Below, in pieces: positions 9,868-20,533 of a DNA stretch of 64,000 bases (its first letter is position 1; every line of letters starts with the position of its first letter). The notes below the pieces were generated by a model that had not been told where the DNA came from, made no database searches, and saw only the letters and a list, made by a program, of their open reading frames with translations. This DNA is from Chryseobacterium gleum. Lineage in GTDB: Bacteria > Bacteroidota > Bacteroidia > Flavobacteriales > BACL11. The stretch spans positions 22,707-86,706 of the forward strand of contig CAMBDW010000007.1 in NCBI GenBank assembly GCA_945865535.1, read 5' to 3'. The translations under genes were made by a program, and so were the position numbers.

Positions 9868-11063
9868 TAGCTTAGTTCAATAATTTTTGCAATAATATCT
9901 TTTGCGACTTCTGACTTATCTTTTAACTCAAAATCAAAAATATTATTTTGCTTATCAATAATAGTGATTTTATTTGTGTTGTGCTCAAAACCAGCTCCTT
10001 TATTATTTAAGGAGTTAAGCACAATCATATCAAGATTTTTACTTTTAAGTTTCTCTTTTGCATTTTCTAATTCATTCTCGGTTTCTAAAGCAAAACCAAC
10101 TACAAATTGTAAAGCCGTTTTCTTCAATGCCATTTCTGATAAAATATCAGTATTTTTTAAAAGTGATATTGTAAGTTTTTCATCTGATTTTTTTATCTTA
10201 TTTTTTGCAACAATACTAGGCGTGTAATCAGCAACAGCAGCAGCAAATATTGCGATATCTGAACTTTTAAAATAACTATTTACTATTTTAAGCATTTCAC
10301 TAGCGGATTCCACCTTACTAACACTAATATTAGAGTGTTTTACGGCAATATGCGAAGGGCCTAAAACAAGATTAACTTTTGCTCCATTTTTAGCACATTC
10401 TAAAGCCAATGCAATACCCATTTTACCAGATGAGCGATTGCCTATAAAACGAACAGGATCAATTGCTTCATAAGTAGGCCCAGCTGTAATTAATACTTCT
10501 TTATTTGATAAGGGCAAGTCCTTTGATAAATCTGCAATTATGTGTTCGATAATTTCTGAAGGTTCAGCCATTCTGCCCTCACCAACTAAACCGCTAGCCA
10601 GCTCTCCAAATCCTGATGGAATCAAAATATTACCAAAAGACTGCAATTTTTCAATATTATATAAGGTAGAGGGATGCTTATACATATCCAAATCCATAGC
10701 AGGAGCAAAATAAACAGGATATTTAGCTGATAAATAAGTTGCTAAAAGCAAATTATCACACTCTCCTGTTGTCATTTTAGCCATAGTATTTGCAGTAAGA
10801 GGAGCCACAACCATAAAATCAGCCCATAAACCCAAATCAACATGGTTGTTCCACTCTCCACTATCAGCATCAACCATTTTTGACAGAACTGGGTTTTCAG
10901 ATAAAGTAGCAAGTGTTAAAGGAGTCACAAAATGCAAAGAAGCCTCAGTTTGAATTACTTTAACTGAAGCTCCTGCTTTTTTGAATAACCGAACAAGTTC
11001 TGCTGTTTTATAAGCTGCAATACTTGCTGTTACACCTAATAATACTTTTTTTCCTTTAAGCAT
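9867..11063 (-). CDS. coaBC: Bifunctional phosphopantothenoylcysteine decarboxylase / phosphopantothenate-cysteine ligase
   Basis: 398 aa, normal length. It makes 4'-phosphopantetheine for coenzyme A in two steps. The N-terminal flavoprotein half (CoaC) begins KKVLLGVTASIAAYKTAEL. It has the active-site histidine in NHVDLGLWADFMVVAPLTAN and the PAMDLDMYKHPST motif, the Bacteroidota variant of PAMN. The C-terminal half (CoaB) begins near residue 188 with ITAGPTYEAIDPVRFIGNRS and contains the AKNKIKKSDEKL lysine motif. It directly abuts rpoZ upstream (11063/11064) and overlaps porD downstream. Confidence 0.96.
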   Translation of the reverse strand: MLKGKKVLLGVTASIAAYKTAELVRLFKKAGASVKVIQTEASLHFVTPLTLATLSENPVLSKMVDADSGEWNNHVDLGLWADFMVVAPLTANTMAKMTTGECDNLLLATYLSAKYPVYFAPAMDLDMYKHPSTLYNIEKLQSFGNILIPSGFGELASGLVGEGRMAEPSEIIEHIIADLSKDLPLSNKEVLITAGPTYEAIDPVRFIGNRSSGKMGIALALECAKNGAKVNLVLGPSHIAVKHSNISVSKVESASEMLKIVNSYFKSSDIAIFAAAVADYTPSIVAKNKIKKSDEKLTISLLKNTDILSEMALKKTALQFVVGFALETENELENAKEKLKSKNLDMIVLNSLNNKGAGFEHNTNKITIIDKQNNIFDFELKDKSEVAKDIIAKIIELS

Positions 11064-11402
11064 TTAGAGTTCATTCTTATCTTCTGATGTGTTTTGATCT
11101 CTAATATAAAGCTCATCATTTAAAAACTCTTGCATTGCAATAGCCCACGGTTTTGGTAAACTTTCGTAAAACTTTGAAACTGCAATCTGTTCTTTATTTT
11201 CAAAAACTTCATCAAGTTGATCTTGTGAAAGTTCAAATTCTTTTAATTTTTCCATCAACTCATCTTTCATTTTCTCATTTACTTGTGAAGACCTTTTCGC
11301 CATTATAGATACCGCCTTAAAAATATTGTCAGTTTTATCCATAAAATCGTTTACATCTCTAGTTATTGTAGTTTTAGCAGCTCCTGTGTTTTTAAATTTC
11401 AT
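11064..11402 (-). CDS. rpoZ: DNA-directed RNA polymerase omega subunit, Bacteroidota type
   Basis: 112 aa acidic and helical protein. The motif NIFKAVSIMAKRSSQVNEKMK resembles the omega/Rpb6 signature (bacterial omega: ...VxxAxxRAxQ...). Bacteroidota omega subunits are divergent and share the tail VFENKEQIAVSKFYESLPKPWAIA. Omega helps assemble and stabilise RNA polymerase and can bind ppGpp in some phyla. The gene lies in its usual place between bamD and coaBC and overlaps the bamD 3' end by 11 bp. Confidence 0.88.
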   Translation of the reverse strand: MKFKNTGAAKTTITRDVNDFMDKTDNIFKAVSIMAKRSSQVNEKMKDELMEKLKEFELSQDQLDEVFENKEQIAVSKFYESLPKPWAIAMQEFLNDELYIRDQNTSEDKNEL

Positions 11403-12204
11403 CTTTATTTTGTTTTAGTTCAGTTAAAGTTGTTTGTGTTTTGTTATAAGTTGTCTCTAATTCTTTTAAATAAGTGCTCTCTGGGTAATTATCTTTAAAA
11501 TGCGTATATGCTTCCAAAGTTGCTTGAAGTCTTTCTTCTACTTTAGTGCTAATACTATTAATAGCAAGTAAATAAGTAGCTTTTACAATCAAGAAATGCA
11601 CTTCTTCTCTATTATTGAATGAAGGAAAATCAATCAGTACATTATCCAAAGCAATAATTGCTGATTTATAATTTGAAGTGGTGTAATACTGCTTAGCATT
11701 TTCAAAAGCTTTTAAAGATAGTTTAGCTCTTAATTCATCAATTAATTCATTGCATTTTTCTACTCTATTACTTGTTGGATATCTATCAATAAATGATTGA
11801 AGCTCTTTAATGGCTCTATGGGTATTTGTAGCATCTAAAGAATAAGCAGGAGCCTCATTATAATAACAATACGCCCCCATATAAGCACATTCCTCAGTGT
11901 GCTTACTATTAGGAAAGTTTATTGTATAATTTCTAAAAAGATATGCTGCCATCAAATTATCTCCTGTGGAATAATTACAATACGCATAATAGAAGCTGAC
12001 TTCTTGTATTTTAGAGGTTCCTTTCATAACCGTAGAGAGCTCATTAAACAAAGGCATAGCTCTATTGTAATCTTCATTTTCATAATATATAACAGCTTGT
12101 TCATACTTATAATTGTAATCCTCACTTTTAAGTACTTTCTGATATTTTCCACATGAACTTATAAGAAAAGTTGCTGCTAATATTTTTAAAAAAATTCTTA
12201 TCAT
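11392..12204 (-). CDS. bamD: Outer membrane assembly lipoprotein BamD
   Basis: 270 aa from the ATG at 12204. The upstream TTG at 12222 was rejected because it lies inside the promoter -7 box. Residues 1-18 are a lipoprotein signal (MIRIFLKILAATFLISSC) with lipobox ISSC. The rest is a series of TPR-like helical hairpins (YEQAVIYYENEDYNRAMPLF; AYLFRNYTINFPNSKHTEEC; AIKELQSFIDRYPTSNRVEK), matching BamD/YfiO. BamD works with BamA to insert beta-barrels in the outer membrane. The gene heads the bamD-rpoZ-coaBC-porD-recN unit. Confidence 0.93.
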   Translation of the reverse strand: MIRIFLKILAATFLISSCGKYQKVLKSEDYNYKYEQAVIYYENEDYNRAMPLFNELSTVMKGTSKIQEVSFYYAYCNYSTGDNLMAAYLFRNYTINFPNSKHTEECAYMGAYCYYNEAPAYSLDATNTHRAIKELQSFIDRYPTSNRVEKCNELIDELRAKLSLKAFENAKQYYTTSNYKSAIIALDNVLIDFPSFNNREEVHFLIVKATYLLAINSISTKVEERLQATLEAYTHFKDNYPESTYLKELETTYNKTQTTLTELKQNKDEI

Positions 12205-12219
12205 AATTTTAATGGCCTG

Positions 12220-12227
12220 CAAAGATA
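12220..12227 (-). promoter_or_regulatory. -7 promoter box of the bamD operon
   Basis: TATCTTTG on the minus strand, an exact TAnnTTTG, ends 15 nt before the bamD ATG at 12204. It is the only good -7 box ahead of the five-gene operon. Confidence 0.6.
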
Positions 12228-12288
12228 AAGGGTATACTTGGATATTCCTAAATTATTTTTGTATCTAGTAAACTATACTAATTTAAAT

Positions 12289-12822
12289 TTATTGTTTTAA
12301 TATGGAAGTGATTTTTGGACTCATTGGATTTGTAGTAGAGTAAAAGTAGTCAACTAGCTCTCCTTTTGGGCTTACAATATATTTTTGAAAATTCCATTTT
12401 ACTGAAGAACTAGATTTTCCGTTTAATTTTTCAGTTGTTAACCATCGGTAAAGCTTATGTTGACCCTCTGATTTGACTTTAATTTTTTCAGTAAGTAAAA
12501 AACTAACACCATAGTTTTTAGCACAAAATTGCTGAATCTCTTTTGCTGATCCAGGCTCCTGACCTCCAAACTGATTGCAAGGCAGACCAATAACAACTAA
12601 TTTGTCTTTGTACTTTTGATGCAACTGCTCCATCTCTTCATATTGTGAGGTAAAACCACACTCTGAAGCCACATTTACAAAAAGAATATGCTTTCCTTTA
12701 AACTTATTTAAATCAACAGGATTTCCCTGAATATCATTGATGGTTATATCATAAATGGATTCTTGGGTATAACTATTAGAAAAAGAAAATAAACCCATTA
12801 TGCCTAAAATTAAGTTTTTCAT
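12289..12822 (-). CDS. Glutathione peroxidase family thiol peroxidase
   Basis: 177 aa with an N-terminal signal-like segment (MKNLILGIMGLFSFSNSYTQ), so probably exported to the periplasm. The catalytic triad of the family is visible: Cys55 in NVASECGFTSQY (Cys, not selenocysteine), Gln84 in LPCNQFGGQEPG, and Trp143-Asn144 in VKWNFQKY. Bacterial Cys-type members usually take electrons from thioredoxin and reduce H2O2 or lipid hydroperoxides; the donor here is unknown. The start codon overlaps the dapA stop by 1 nt, so it is translated from the same mRNA. Confidence 0.93.
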   Translation of the reverse strand: MKNLILGIMGLFSFSNSYTQESIYDITINDIQGNPVDLNKFKGKHILFVNVASECGFTSQYEEMEQLHQKYKDKLVVIGLPCNQFGGQEPGSAKEIQQFCAKNYGVSFLLTEKIKVKSEGQHKLYRWLTTEKLNGKSSSSVKWNFQKYIVSPKGELVDYFYSTTNPMSPKITSILKQ

Positions 12823-13691
12823 TAATGTAATAATTTTGTCAGTTCATTTTTTATTGTATTACTTGCCTCAACAAGCGGAAGGCGAACAACTGCTTTACAA
12901 ATTCCTAGCATTTCCAAGCATGCTTTTACCCCTACAGGATTTCCCTCTGCATAAAGAGGCCCATAAAAATCATACAATTTATAGTGAATTTGATTTGCAA
13001 GTTTCTTATGTCCTGATAAACCAAAGGAAACCATATCAGAAAAATCTTTAGGATGCGACTGACCAATTACTGATATTACCCCCTCAGCACCCATGTATAT
13101 CATAGGCAATGTTAATCCATCATCTCCAGAGAGCACCACAAAATCAGCAGGTTTATTTTTTAATATTTTCATAATTTGATCCATATCTCCAGAAGCCTCT
13201 TTTACTCCAACTATATTTTTAAAATCACTAGCCAATCGCACTGTAGTTGCAGCAGATATATTACTTGAAGTTCTTCCAGGAACATTATATACAATGATTG
13301 GTAGTGGACTAGATTCTGAAATCATTTTATAATGCTGATAAATACCCTCTTGTGAAGGTTTATTATATGCAGGGGAAACCGAAAGAATCGCATCAACATT
13401 CTCTAAATTTGCAGCTTTAATATCAGCAACTACTTGCATAGTGTTATTGCCTCCAATTCCTAAGACAATAGGTAATCTTCCATTATTTATTTTCTTGCAA
13501 AAATCAACCACTTCAATTCTTTCAGATTTTGATAAAGTAGTACTTTCACCAGTAGTGCCCATTAAAACCAAATAATCAACCCCACCATTAATCACATGAT
13601 TTAACAAATTTTCTAATCCTTTATAATCTACCGATTTATCGTTATTAAAAGGGGTAACTAAAGCAACGCCTGTACCTTTAACCTTATCCAT
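12822..13691 (-). CDS. dapA: 4-hydroxy-tetrahydrodipicolinate synthase
   Basis: 289 aa, the usual length. It condenses pyruvate with aspartate semialdehyde, the committed step to lysine and diaminopimelate for peptidoglycan. The Schiff-base lysine is Lys164 in GVKEASGD, the proton-relay tyrosine is Tyr135 in VYNVPGRT, and the GTTGE motif lies at 46-50. It overlaps the DUF6913-like gene upstream by 8 bp and the peroxidase gene downstream by 1 bp, in a ligA-DUF6913-dapA order. Confidence 0.97.
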   Translation of the reverse strand: MDKVKGTGVALVTPFNNDKSVDYKGLENLLNHVINGGVDYLVLMGTTGESTTLSKSERIEVVDFCKKINNGRLPIVLGIGGNNTMQVVADIKAANLENVDAILSVSPAYNKPSQEGIYQHYKMISESSPLPIIVYNVPGRTSSNISAATTVRLASDFKNIVGVKEASGDMDQIMKILKNKPADFVVLSGDDGLTLPMIYMGAEGVISVIGQSHPKDFSDMVSFGLSGHKKLANQIHYKLYDFYGPLYAEGNPVGVKACLEMLGICKAVVRLPLVEASNTIKNELTKLLH

Positions 13692-14234
13692 CTTTCTTAT
13701 TAATTAAATTAATATAATGTTTTATTTCATGCATCAATTTTTCCATGCTTTTATCATCTTTTAAAGATAACATCAAATCATAAATTTCATAATTGTCTTC
13801 ATAAATTCCTATCTTAAAATGTGCAATTGAACTAGCTACTAAATATTTTATAGGAATAACACTGCTATCACATAAATTGATGAGAATATCATACTCCTTT
13901 TTAATAAAATTATCAATAATGTAATTTTGTGGTTTATAGTACCAATTCAAATCCTTTTTATAAAAGAAATCATACTGCAACTTAGGGACATGGCAATAAG
14001 ATAATTGCTTTGAATTTACAAAGCCCAATGCCTTTACGTCTTTCTTTAAATCAAAAAAATAGGAAACAAAAGGTTTAATTACTTTAATCTGCTCTTCTGA
14101 TGTGGCATCATATAAAATACCGATAGATTTTGCATCTTTAAGATTGCAAGCCTCCTTAGTTCGCATATTTGTTTTAAGGTCTCTTTGAAAAACCCACTTT
14201 CCAACTTTTTGTTTTAAATTTTCTATAAATTGCA

Positions 14235-14235
<1 letters not shown>
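13684..14235 (-). CDS. Conserved Bacteroidota protein, DUF6913-like, function unknown
   Basis: 183 aa, no signal peptide and no membrane segment. The N-terminus is basic (KQKVGKWVFQRDLKTNMRTKEA). A middle part is consistent with an alpha/beta fold: SIGILYDATSEEQIKVIKPFV and YDILINLCDSSVIPIKYLVASS. I recognise it by pattern and position between ligA and dapA as the family annotated DUF6913. No catalytic motif is evident. The start abuts ligA (1-nt overlap) and the end overlaps dapA by 8 bp, so expression is tied to lysine/peptidoglycan precursor and ligase genes. No function is proposed. Confidence 0.7.
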
Positions 14236-16716
<2,481 letters not shown>

Positions 16717-16734
16717 ATCATAATTTTATGTTTT

Positions 16735-16742
16735 CAAAAATA
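16735..16742 (-). promoter_or_regulatory. -7 promoter box ahead of the NTF2-like/ligA operon
   Basis: TATTTTTG on the minus strand (exact TAnnTTTG) lies in the 27-bp gap after prmC, 18 nt before the ATG at 16716. It could start a transcript for the NTF2-like, ligA, DUF6913, dapA, peroxidase series independently of prmC. Confidence 0.45.
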
Positions 16743-16743
16743 A

Positions 16744-17577
16744 TTATTTCCAAATGGCTTTTATCATTCTATCTCTATCGTTTATATCTTTTTTCAACTC
16801 AATATCAACAAAACCACTCTTAGTCAAAATTACAATTAATTCATTACCAAACTGCTCGTTAATTTCAAAAAACAATTTTCCTCCACTAGTAAGTGATTTA
16901 GTAGCTAAATTAGCAATTTGCTTGTAAAAAATAAGTGGATTTTTATCAGTAACAAAAAGCGCCGAATGAGGTTCGTATGCTAAAACATTCTCCTGCATTC
17001 TTTCTTTTTCAGAATTCAAAACATAAGGCGGATTACTGACAATTAAATTTACTTTAGGAAGTGTTTTTGTTTGCAAAATGTCCTGATGGATAAATACTAC
17101 TTTCACATTATTTAAAACGGCATTCTCTTGAGCTACTTTTAAACCATTTGCTGAAATATCAATTGCAGAAATACTTGCATTAGAATATTTTGCCAAAGCA
17201 ATAGCAATACAACCACTACCCGTTCCTATATCTATTGCATACTTAAAATCTTCTTGCAAAATCCAAGCTACTAATTCTTCAGTTTCGGGTCTAGGGATAA
17301 GCGTATATTCATTTACTTTTAATTTAAGCCCATAAAAGGTTGTTTCACCAAGAATGTATTGTAATGGTTTTCTAGTTTTTAAATCCTCAATAATTTGTAG
17401 GAACTTATCTGATATCTTGACCTCAATTCTTTTATTTGGGTGAATAATACAATCAGAACGATTATAACCTAAAACATGCTCAATACTCAAATACGCCCAG
17501 CTTATCACTTCTCTTTCTTCAAAAATAGGAGTTAATTCTTTTCTAAAGTAAGGAATGATATTGCTAAGTGTTTCCAT
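16744..17577 (-). CDS. prmC: Peptide chain release factor N5-glutamine methyltransferase
   Basis: 277 aa. It methylates the GGQ glutamine of release factors 1 and 2 with S-adenosylmethionine. The N-terminal helical domain ends in PLQYILGETTFYGLKLKVNE. The SAM-binding motif is AIDIGTGSGCIAIALAK (114-130) and the catalytic NPPY is at 182-185. The gene is divergent from ribD with only 34 bp between start codons, and its predicted -7 box ends 4 nt before its ATG. Confidence 0.95.
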   Translation of the reverse strand: METLSNIIPYFRKELTPIFEEREVISWAYLSIEHVLGYNRSDCIIHPNKRIEVKISDKFLQIIEDLKTRKPLQYILGETTFYGLKLKVNEYTLIPRPETEELVAWILQEDFKYAIDIGTGSGCIAIALAKYSNASISAIDISANGLKVAQENAVLNNVKVVFIHQDILQTKTLPKVNLIVSNPPYVLNSEKERMQENVLAYEPHSALFVTDKNPLIFYKQIANLATKSLTSGGKLFFEINEQFGNELIVILTKSGFVDIELKKDINDRDRMIKAIWK

Positions 17578-17581
17578 ACTA

Positions 17582-17589
17582 CAAATGTA
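17582..17589 (-). promoter_or_regulatory. -7 box of prmC, leaderless type
   Basis: TACATTTG on the minus strand (exact TAnnTTTG) ends 4 nt before the prmC ATG at 17577. Transcription would then start at or next to the start codon. Confidence 0.6.
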
Positions 17590-17599
17590 TTCAATTTAG

Positions 17600-17607
17600 T
17601 ACTTTTG
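17600..17607 (+). promoter_or_regulatory. -7 box of ribD, leaderless type
   Basis: TACTTTTG on the plus strand (exact TAnnTTTG) ends 4 nt before the ribD ATG at 17612, facing away from the prmC box 10 bp away. Confidence 0.6.
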
Positions 17608-17611
17608 AGCC

Positions 17612-18640
17612 ATGCAAACACAAGAGTTTTTCATCCAAAAATGTTTGGAATTAGCCAGTAAAGGAAAAGGAAATGTATCTCCCAATCCTATGGTAGGCTG
17701 TGTTATTGTTTACAATAATGAAATAATAGGTGAAGGGTATCATGAAAAATATGGATTTTCTCATGCAGAAGTGAATGCAATTGCAAGCGTAAAAGATAAA
17801 AGTTTGCTAAAAAAATCCACGCTTTATGTAAATCTAGAACCTTGTGCTCATTTTGGCAAAACAGCCCCCTGTTCTAATCATATAATTGAATACAAAATAC
17901 CAAAAGTAATTATCGGATGTTTAGATACCTATCATAAGGTTTCAGGAAAAGGAATTGAGAAATTGCAAAATGCAGGATTAGAAGTTATTCTTGGAGTTTT
18001 GGAAAAAGAAAGCAGAGAGCTTAATACCAGATTCTTCACTTTTCAGGAAAAGAAAAGGCCCTACATTATATTAAAATGGGCCGAAAGTAAAGATGGGTTT
18101 ATAGCACCTCATAATCAAAGCGAACCTTTTTGGATGACTTCTAGTGAATCTAAGAAAATAGTTCATAAATGGAGAGCAGAAGAAGATGCAATTCTAGTGG
18201 GTAGAATTACCGCTGAAAAAGACAATCCTTCTCTAACAGTTCGTGAAGTAAAAGGAAATCATCCAATACGAATTGTGATTGACAAGGATTTAAAACTCTC
18301 AAAAGAGTTAAACCTATTCAATAATGAAGCTAGGACTATTGTCTTTAATCACATAAAATCAGATACTCAATCTAATATCAATTACATTAAAATTAATTTT
18401 AATAACTTGATTAAAAATATATTAGAAGAATTATATAAACAAAATATTCAATCTGTTATAATTGAAGGGGGAACAATAACTTTACAATCCTTTATTGATA
18501 TCAGTATGTGGGATGAAGCAAGAATTTTTACTACAAAAGAAAATCTAATTCATGCAGTAAGAGCTCCAAAGATTATAGGAAATACAAGAGAAGAAGCAGA
18601 AATTGGAGTTGATCATCTAAAAATACTTTATAATGATTAA
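17612..18640 (+). CDS. ribD: Bifunctional riboflavin biosynthesis deaminase/reductase RibD
   Basis: 342 aa. It performs steps two and three of riboflavin synthesis. The N-terminal deaminase half has the zinc ligands in HAE (51-53) and PCAHFGKTAPC (78-88). The C-terminal reductase half starts near residue 150 (RPYIILKWAESKDGFIAP) with GRITAEKDNPSLTVR and the substrate and NADPH-binding end VIIEGGTITLQSF. No other rib genes are in the window. It overlaps the next gene by 8 bp, indicating an operon. Confidence 0.96.
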   Translation: MQTQEFFIQKCLELASKGKGNVSPNPMVGCVIVYNNEIIGEGYHEKYGFSHAEVNAIASVKDKSLLKKSTLYVNLEPCAHFGKTAPCSNHIIEYKIPKVIIGCLDTYHKVSGKGIEKLQNAGLEVILGVLEKESRELNTRFFTFQEKKRPYIILKWAESKDGFIAPHNQSEPFWMTSSESKKIVHKWRAEEDAILVGRITAEKDNPSLTVREVKGNHPIRIVIDKDLKLSKELNLFNNEARTIVFNHIKSDTQSNINYIKINFNNLIKNILEELYKQNIQSVIIEGGTITLQSFIDISMWDEARIFTTKENLIHAVRAPKIIGNTREEAEIGVDHLKILYND

Positions 18641-19493
18641 CATAATTTACACCATACTCCTATTCAATATTTTAATAATTGGATTTAAGATGTTTCAGAA
18701 ATATAAAGTTGATAATTTACAAGCATTAATTGCAAACTATCTTACTGGAGCAGTTTGTTCTTATCTTTTTTTAGAAACTAATTTTTCACTTGATTACATA
18801 TTACAAGTTTCTTGGCTATATCATGCAATAATTATCGGTACCCTATTTTTTATTGTATTTAACTTGTATTCATTTGGAATCCAAAAAGTTGGAATTTCTA
18901 TTACTACAGTTGCCAATAAAATGTCATTAATTATTCCTGTTGGTGCAGCACTACTTCTATACCCTAAAAGCAACACTTTTGATCTATTAAAAGGAATTGC
19001 ATTTCTCTTAGCTATTATTGGTATTTATTTATCTTCTACAACAGGAGGAAAATTAAATTTTAATAAGAAATATCTTTGGTTAATTGTACTGGTTTTTATT
19101 GGTCAAGGAATTTCTGATGCTATTTTTAATGATTTTGCGCAAAAATTTCCTGAAGAAGGAAGTTATTTGTTTTTTATGGTATTATTCTTTTTTGCTAGTA
19201 TTACTGGAATTCTAATTCTGTTAGGGCAATCAATAACATCAAAAAAACCATTACAACTAAAAAATCTTTTTTGGGGAGTTATTTTTGGTGTTCCTAATTT
19301 TTTCTCTCTAGTTTTTTTCTTAAAAGCATTAGAAGATCCTAATATTTCTAGTGCTGAAGTTTTCCCTCTTGTTAGCATGGGGGTTGTGGTTTCTTCCTCT
19401 GTCATTGGTTTACTAATTTTTAAAGAAAAGCTGACTCAAAATAATTGGATTGGTATCTTGCTTTCAATTTGTGCTATTTACTTGTTTTCCTAA
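18633..19493 (+). CDS. DMT-superfamily transporter (EamA-like), about 10 membrane helices
   Basis: 286 aa, almost wholly hydrophobic, with roughly ten predicted transmembrane segments in two halves of five, the EamA/DMT layout. Short positively charged loops such as KMFQKYKVDN and KLNFNKKY separate the helices. The second half ends in a helix after the charged KEKLTQN loop. DMT members export metabolites, amino acids or drugs; the substrate cannot be inferred. It is translationally linked to ribD through an 8-bp overlap, so flavin-related export is one possibility, though the pairing may be incidental. Confidence 0.85.
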   Translation: MINIIYTILLFNILIIGFKMFQKYKVDNLQALIANYLTGAVCSYLFLETNFSLDYILQVSWLYHAIIIGTLFFIVFNLYSFGIQKVGISITTVANKMSLIIPVGAALLLYPKSNTFDLLKGIAFLLAIIGIYLSSTTGGKLNFNKKYLWLIVLVFIGQGISDAIFNDFAQKFPEEGSYLFFMVLFFFASITGILILLGQSITSKKPLQLKNLFWGVIFGVPNFFSLVFFLKALEDPNISSAEVFPLVSMGVVVSSSVIGLLIFKEKLTQNNWIGILLSICAIYLFS

Positions 19494-19574
19494 TAATGTT
19501 TAATGAACTTATAAAGAAACAGAAAGCGTCTTCAAATAACCTCTAATATTATAAAAATATATCAAAAATAGATA

Positions 19575-20498
19575 ATGAAATTACTAAAACAACTGTGTGA
19601 AATTCACGCTCCTTCAGGAGAAGAGTTTGCTATTACTCAATTCTTATTAAACTACATTGAAAAAAACAAAAAGGATTGGCAAGTAAAACCTATTTTACAC
19701 TATGGAGATGGATTTCAGGATAATCTAATTATGGTGTTTGGGGAAAATCCAAAAACTGCAATTTTTGCACATCTAGATTCAATTGGATTTACTGTAAAAT
19801 ACAATAATGAAATTGTAAAAATTGGAGGCCCTGTAACTACTGAAGGAATTATTTTAGTTGGACAAGATTCAAAAGGTAAAATTCAAGGAAAACTCATCCA
19901 TAAAGGCAAAAAAGAAAATCAAAAAATGTTTATTGATTTTCAAAGAGAAATTGATAGAGGAACCTCCCTTACTTTTAAAGTTAATTTTAGAGAAGATAAG
20001 AATTTTATTCAATCTTGTTATATGGATAACCGATTAGGAGTTTGGAACGCATTAGAGGTAGCAAAAACACTTCAAAATGGAATTATTGTTTTCTCATCTT
20101 GGGAAGAGCATGGAGGCGGTTCAGCAGGTTATTTAGGAAAGTTTATTTATGAAACTTACAATGTAAGTCAAGCATTAATTTCTGACATCACTTGGGTAAC
20201 TGATGGTGTAAAACACGCAAAAGGTTGCGCTATCTCACTTAGAGATAGTGGAATTCCAAGAAAATCATTTGTAAATAAAATTATAGCTATTGCTAAGAAA
20301 TCAACAATACCTTTTCAATTAGAAGTAGAAAATGCCGGAGGATCTGATGGAAATGAATTACAGAAAAGTCATTATCCTTGGGATTGGTGTTTTGTTGGAG
20401 CACCTGAAGAACATGTCCACTCTCCAGATGAAAAAGTACACAAAAAAGATATAACATCTATGATTAATCTTTATAAAGAATTATTGGAAAAACTTTAA
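19575..20498 (+). CDS. M42-like metallo-aminopeptidase
   Basis: 307 aa. It has the layout of M42/M20 co-catalytic zinc aminopeptidases, with candidate metal ligands in order: His in FAHLDSIGF, Asp in MDNRLGVWNA, the Glu-Glu pair in SSWEEHGGGSAGY, Asp in ISDITWVTDG, and a C-terminal His in EEHVHSPDEKV. It begins KLLKQLCEIHAPSGEEFAITQF, the typical M42 opening. The lack of a signal peptide places it in the cytoplasm, where it would trim peptides. It lies 81 bp after the transporter gene; that gap shows no clear -7 box or hairpin. Confidence 0.88.
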   Translation: MKLLKQLCEIHAPSGEEFAITQFLLNYIEKNKKDWQVKPILHYGDGFQDNLIMVFGENPKTAIFAHLDSIGFTVKYNNEIVKIGGPVTTEGIILVGQDSKGKIQGKLIHKGKKENQKMFIDFQREIDRGTSLTFKVNFREDKNFIQSCYMDNRLGVWNALEVAKTLQNGIIVFSSWEEHGGGSAGYLGKFIYETYNVSQALISDITWVTDGVKHAKGCAISLRDSGIPRKSFVNKIIAIAKKSTIPFQLEVENAGGSDGNELQKSHYPWDWCFVGAPEEHVHSPDEKVHKKDITSMINLYKELLEKL

Positions 20499-20533
20499 CA
20501 ATAGTAAACTCCAAATTGTTTATTGGTAAATAA

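Noticed and set aside
20499..20533. Terminator between the convergent aminopeptidase and photolyase genes
   Set aside because: The inverted repeat is interrupted by a bulge and lacks a T-tract.
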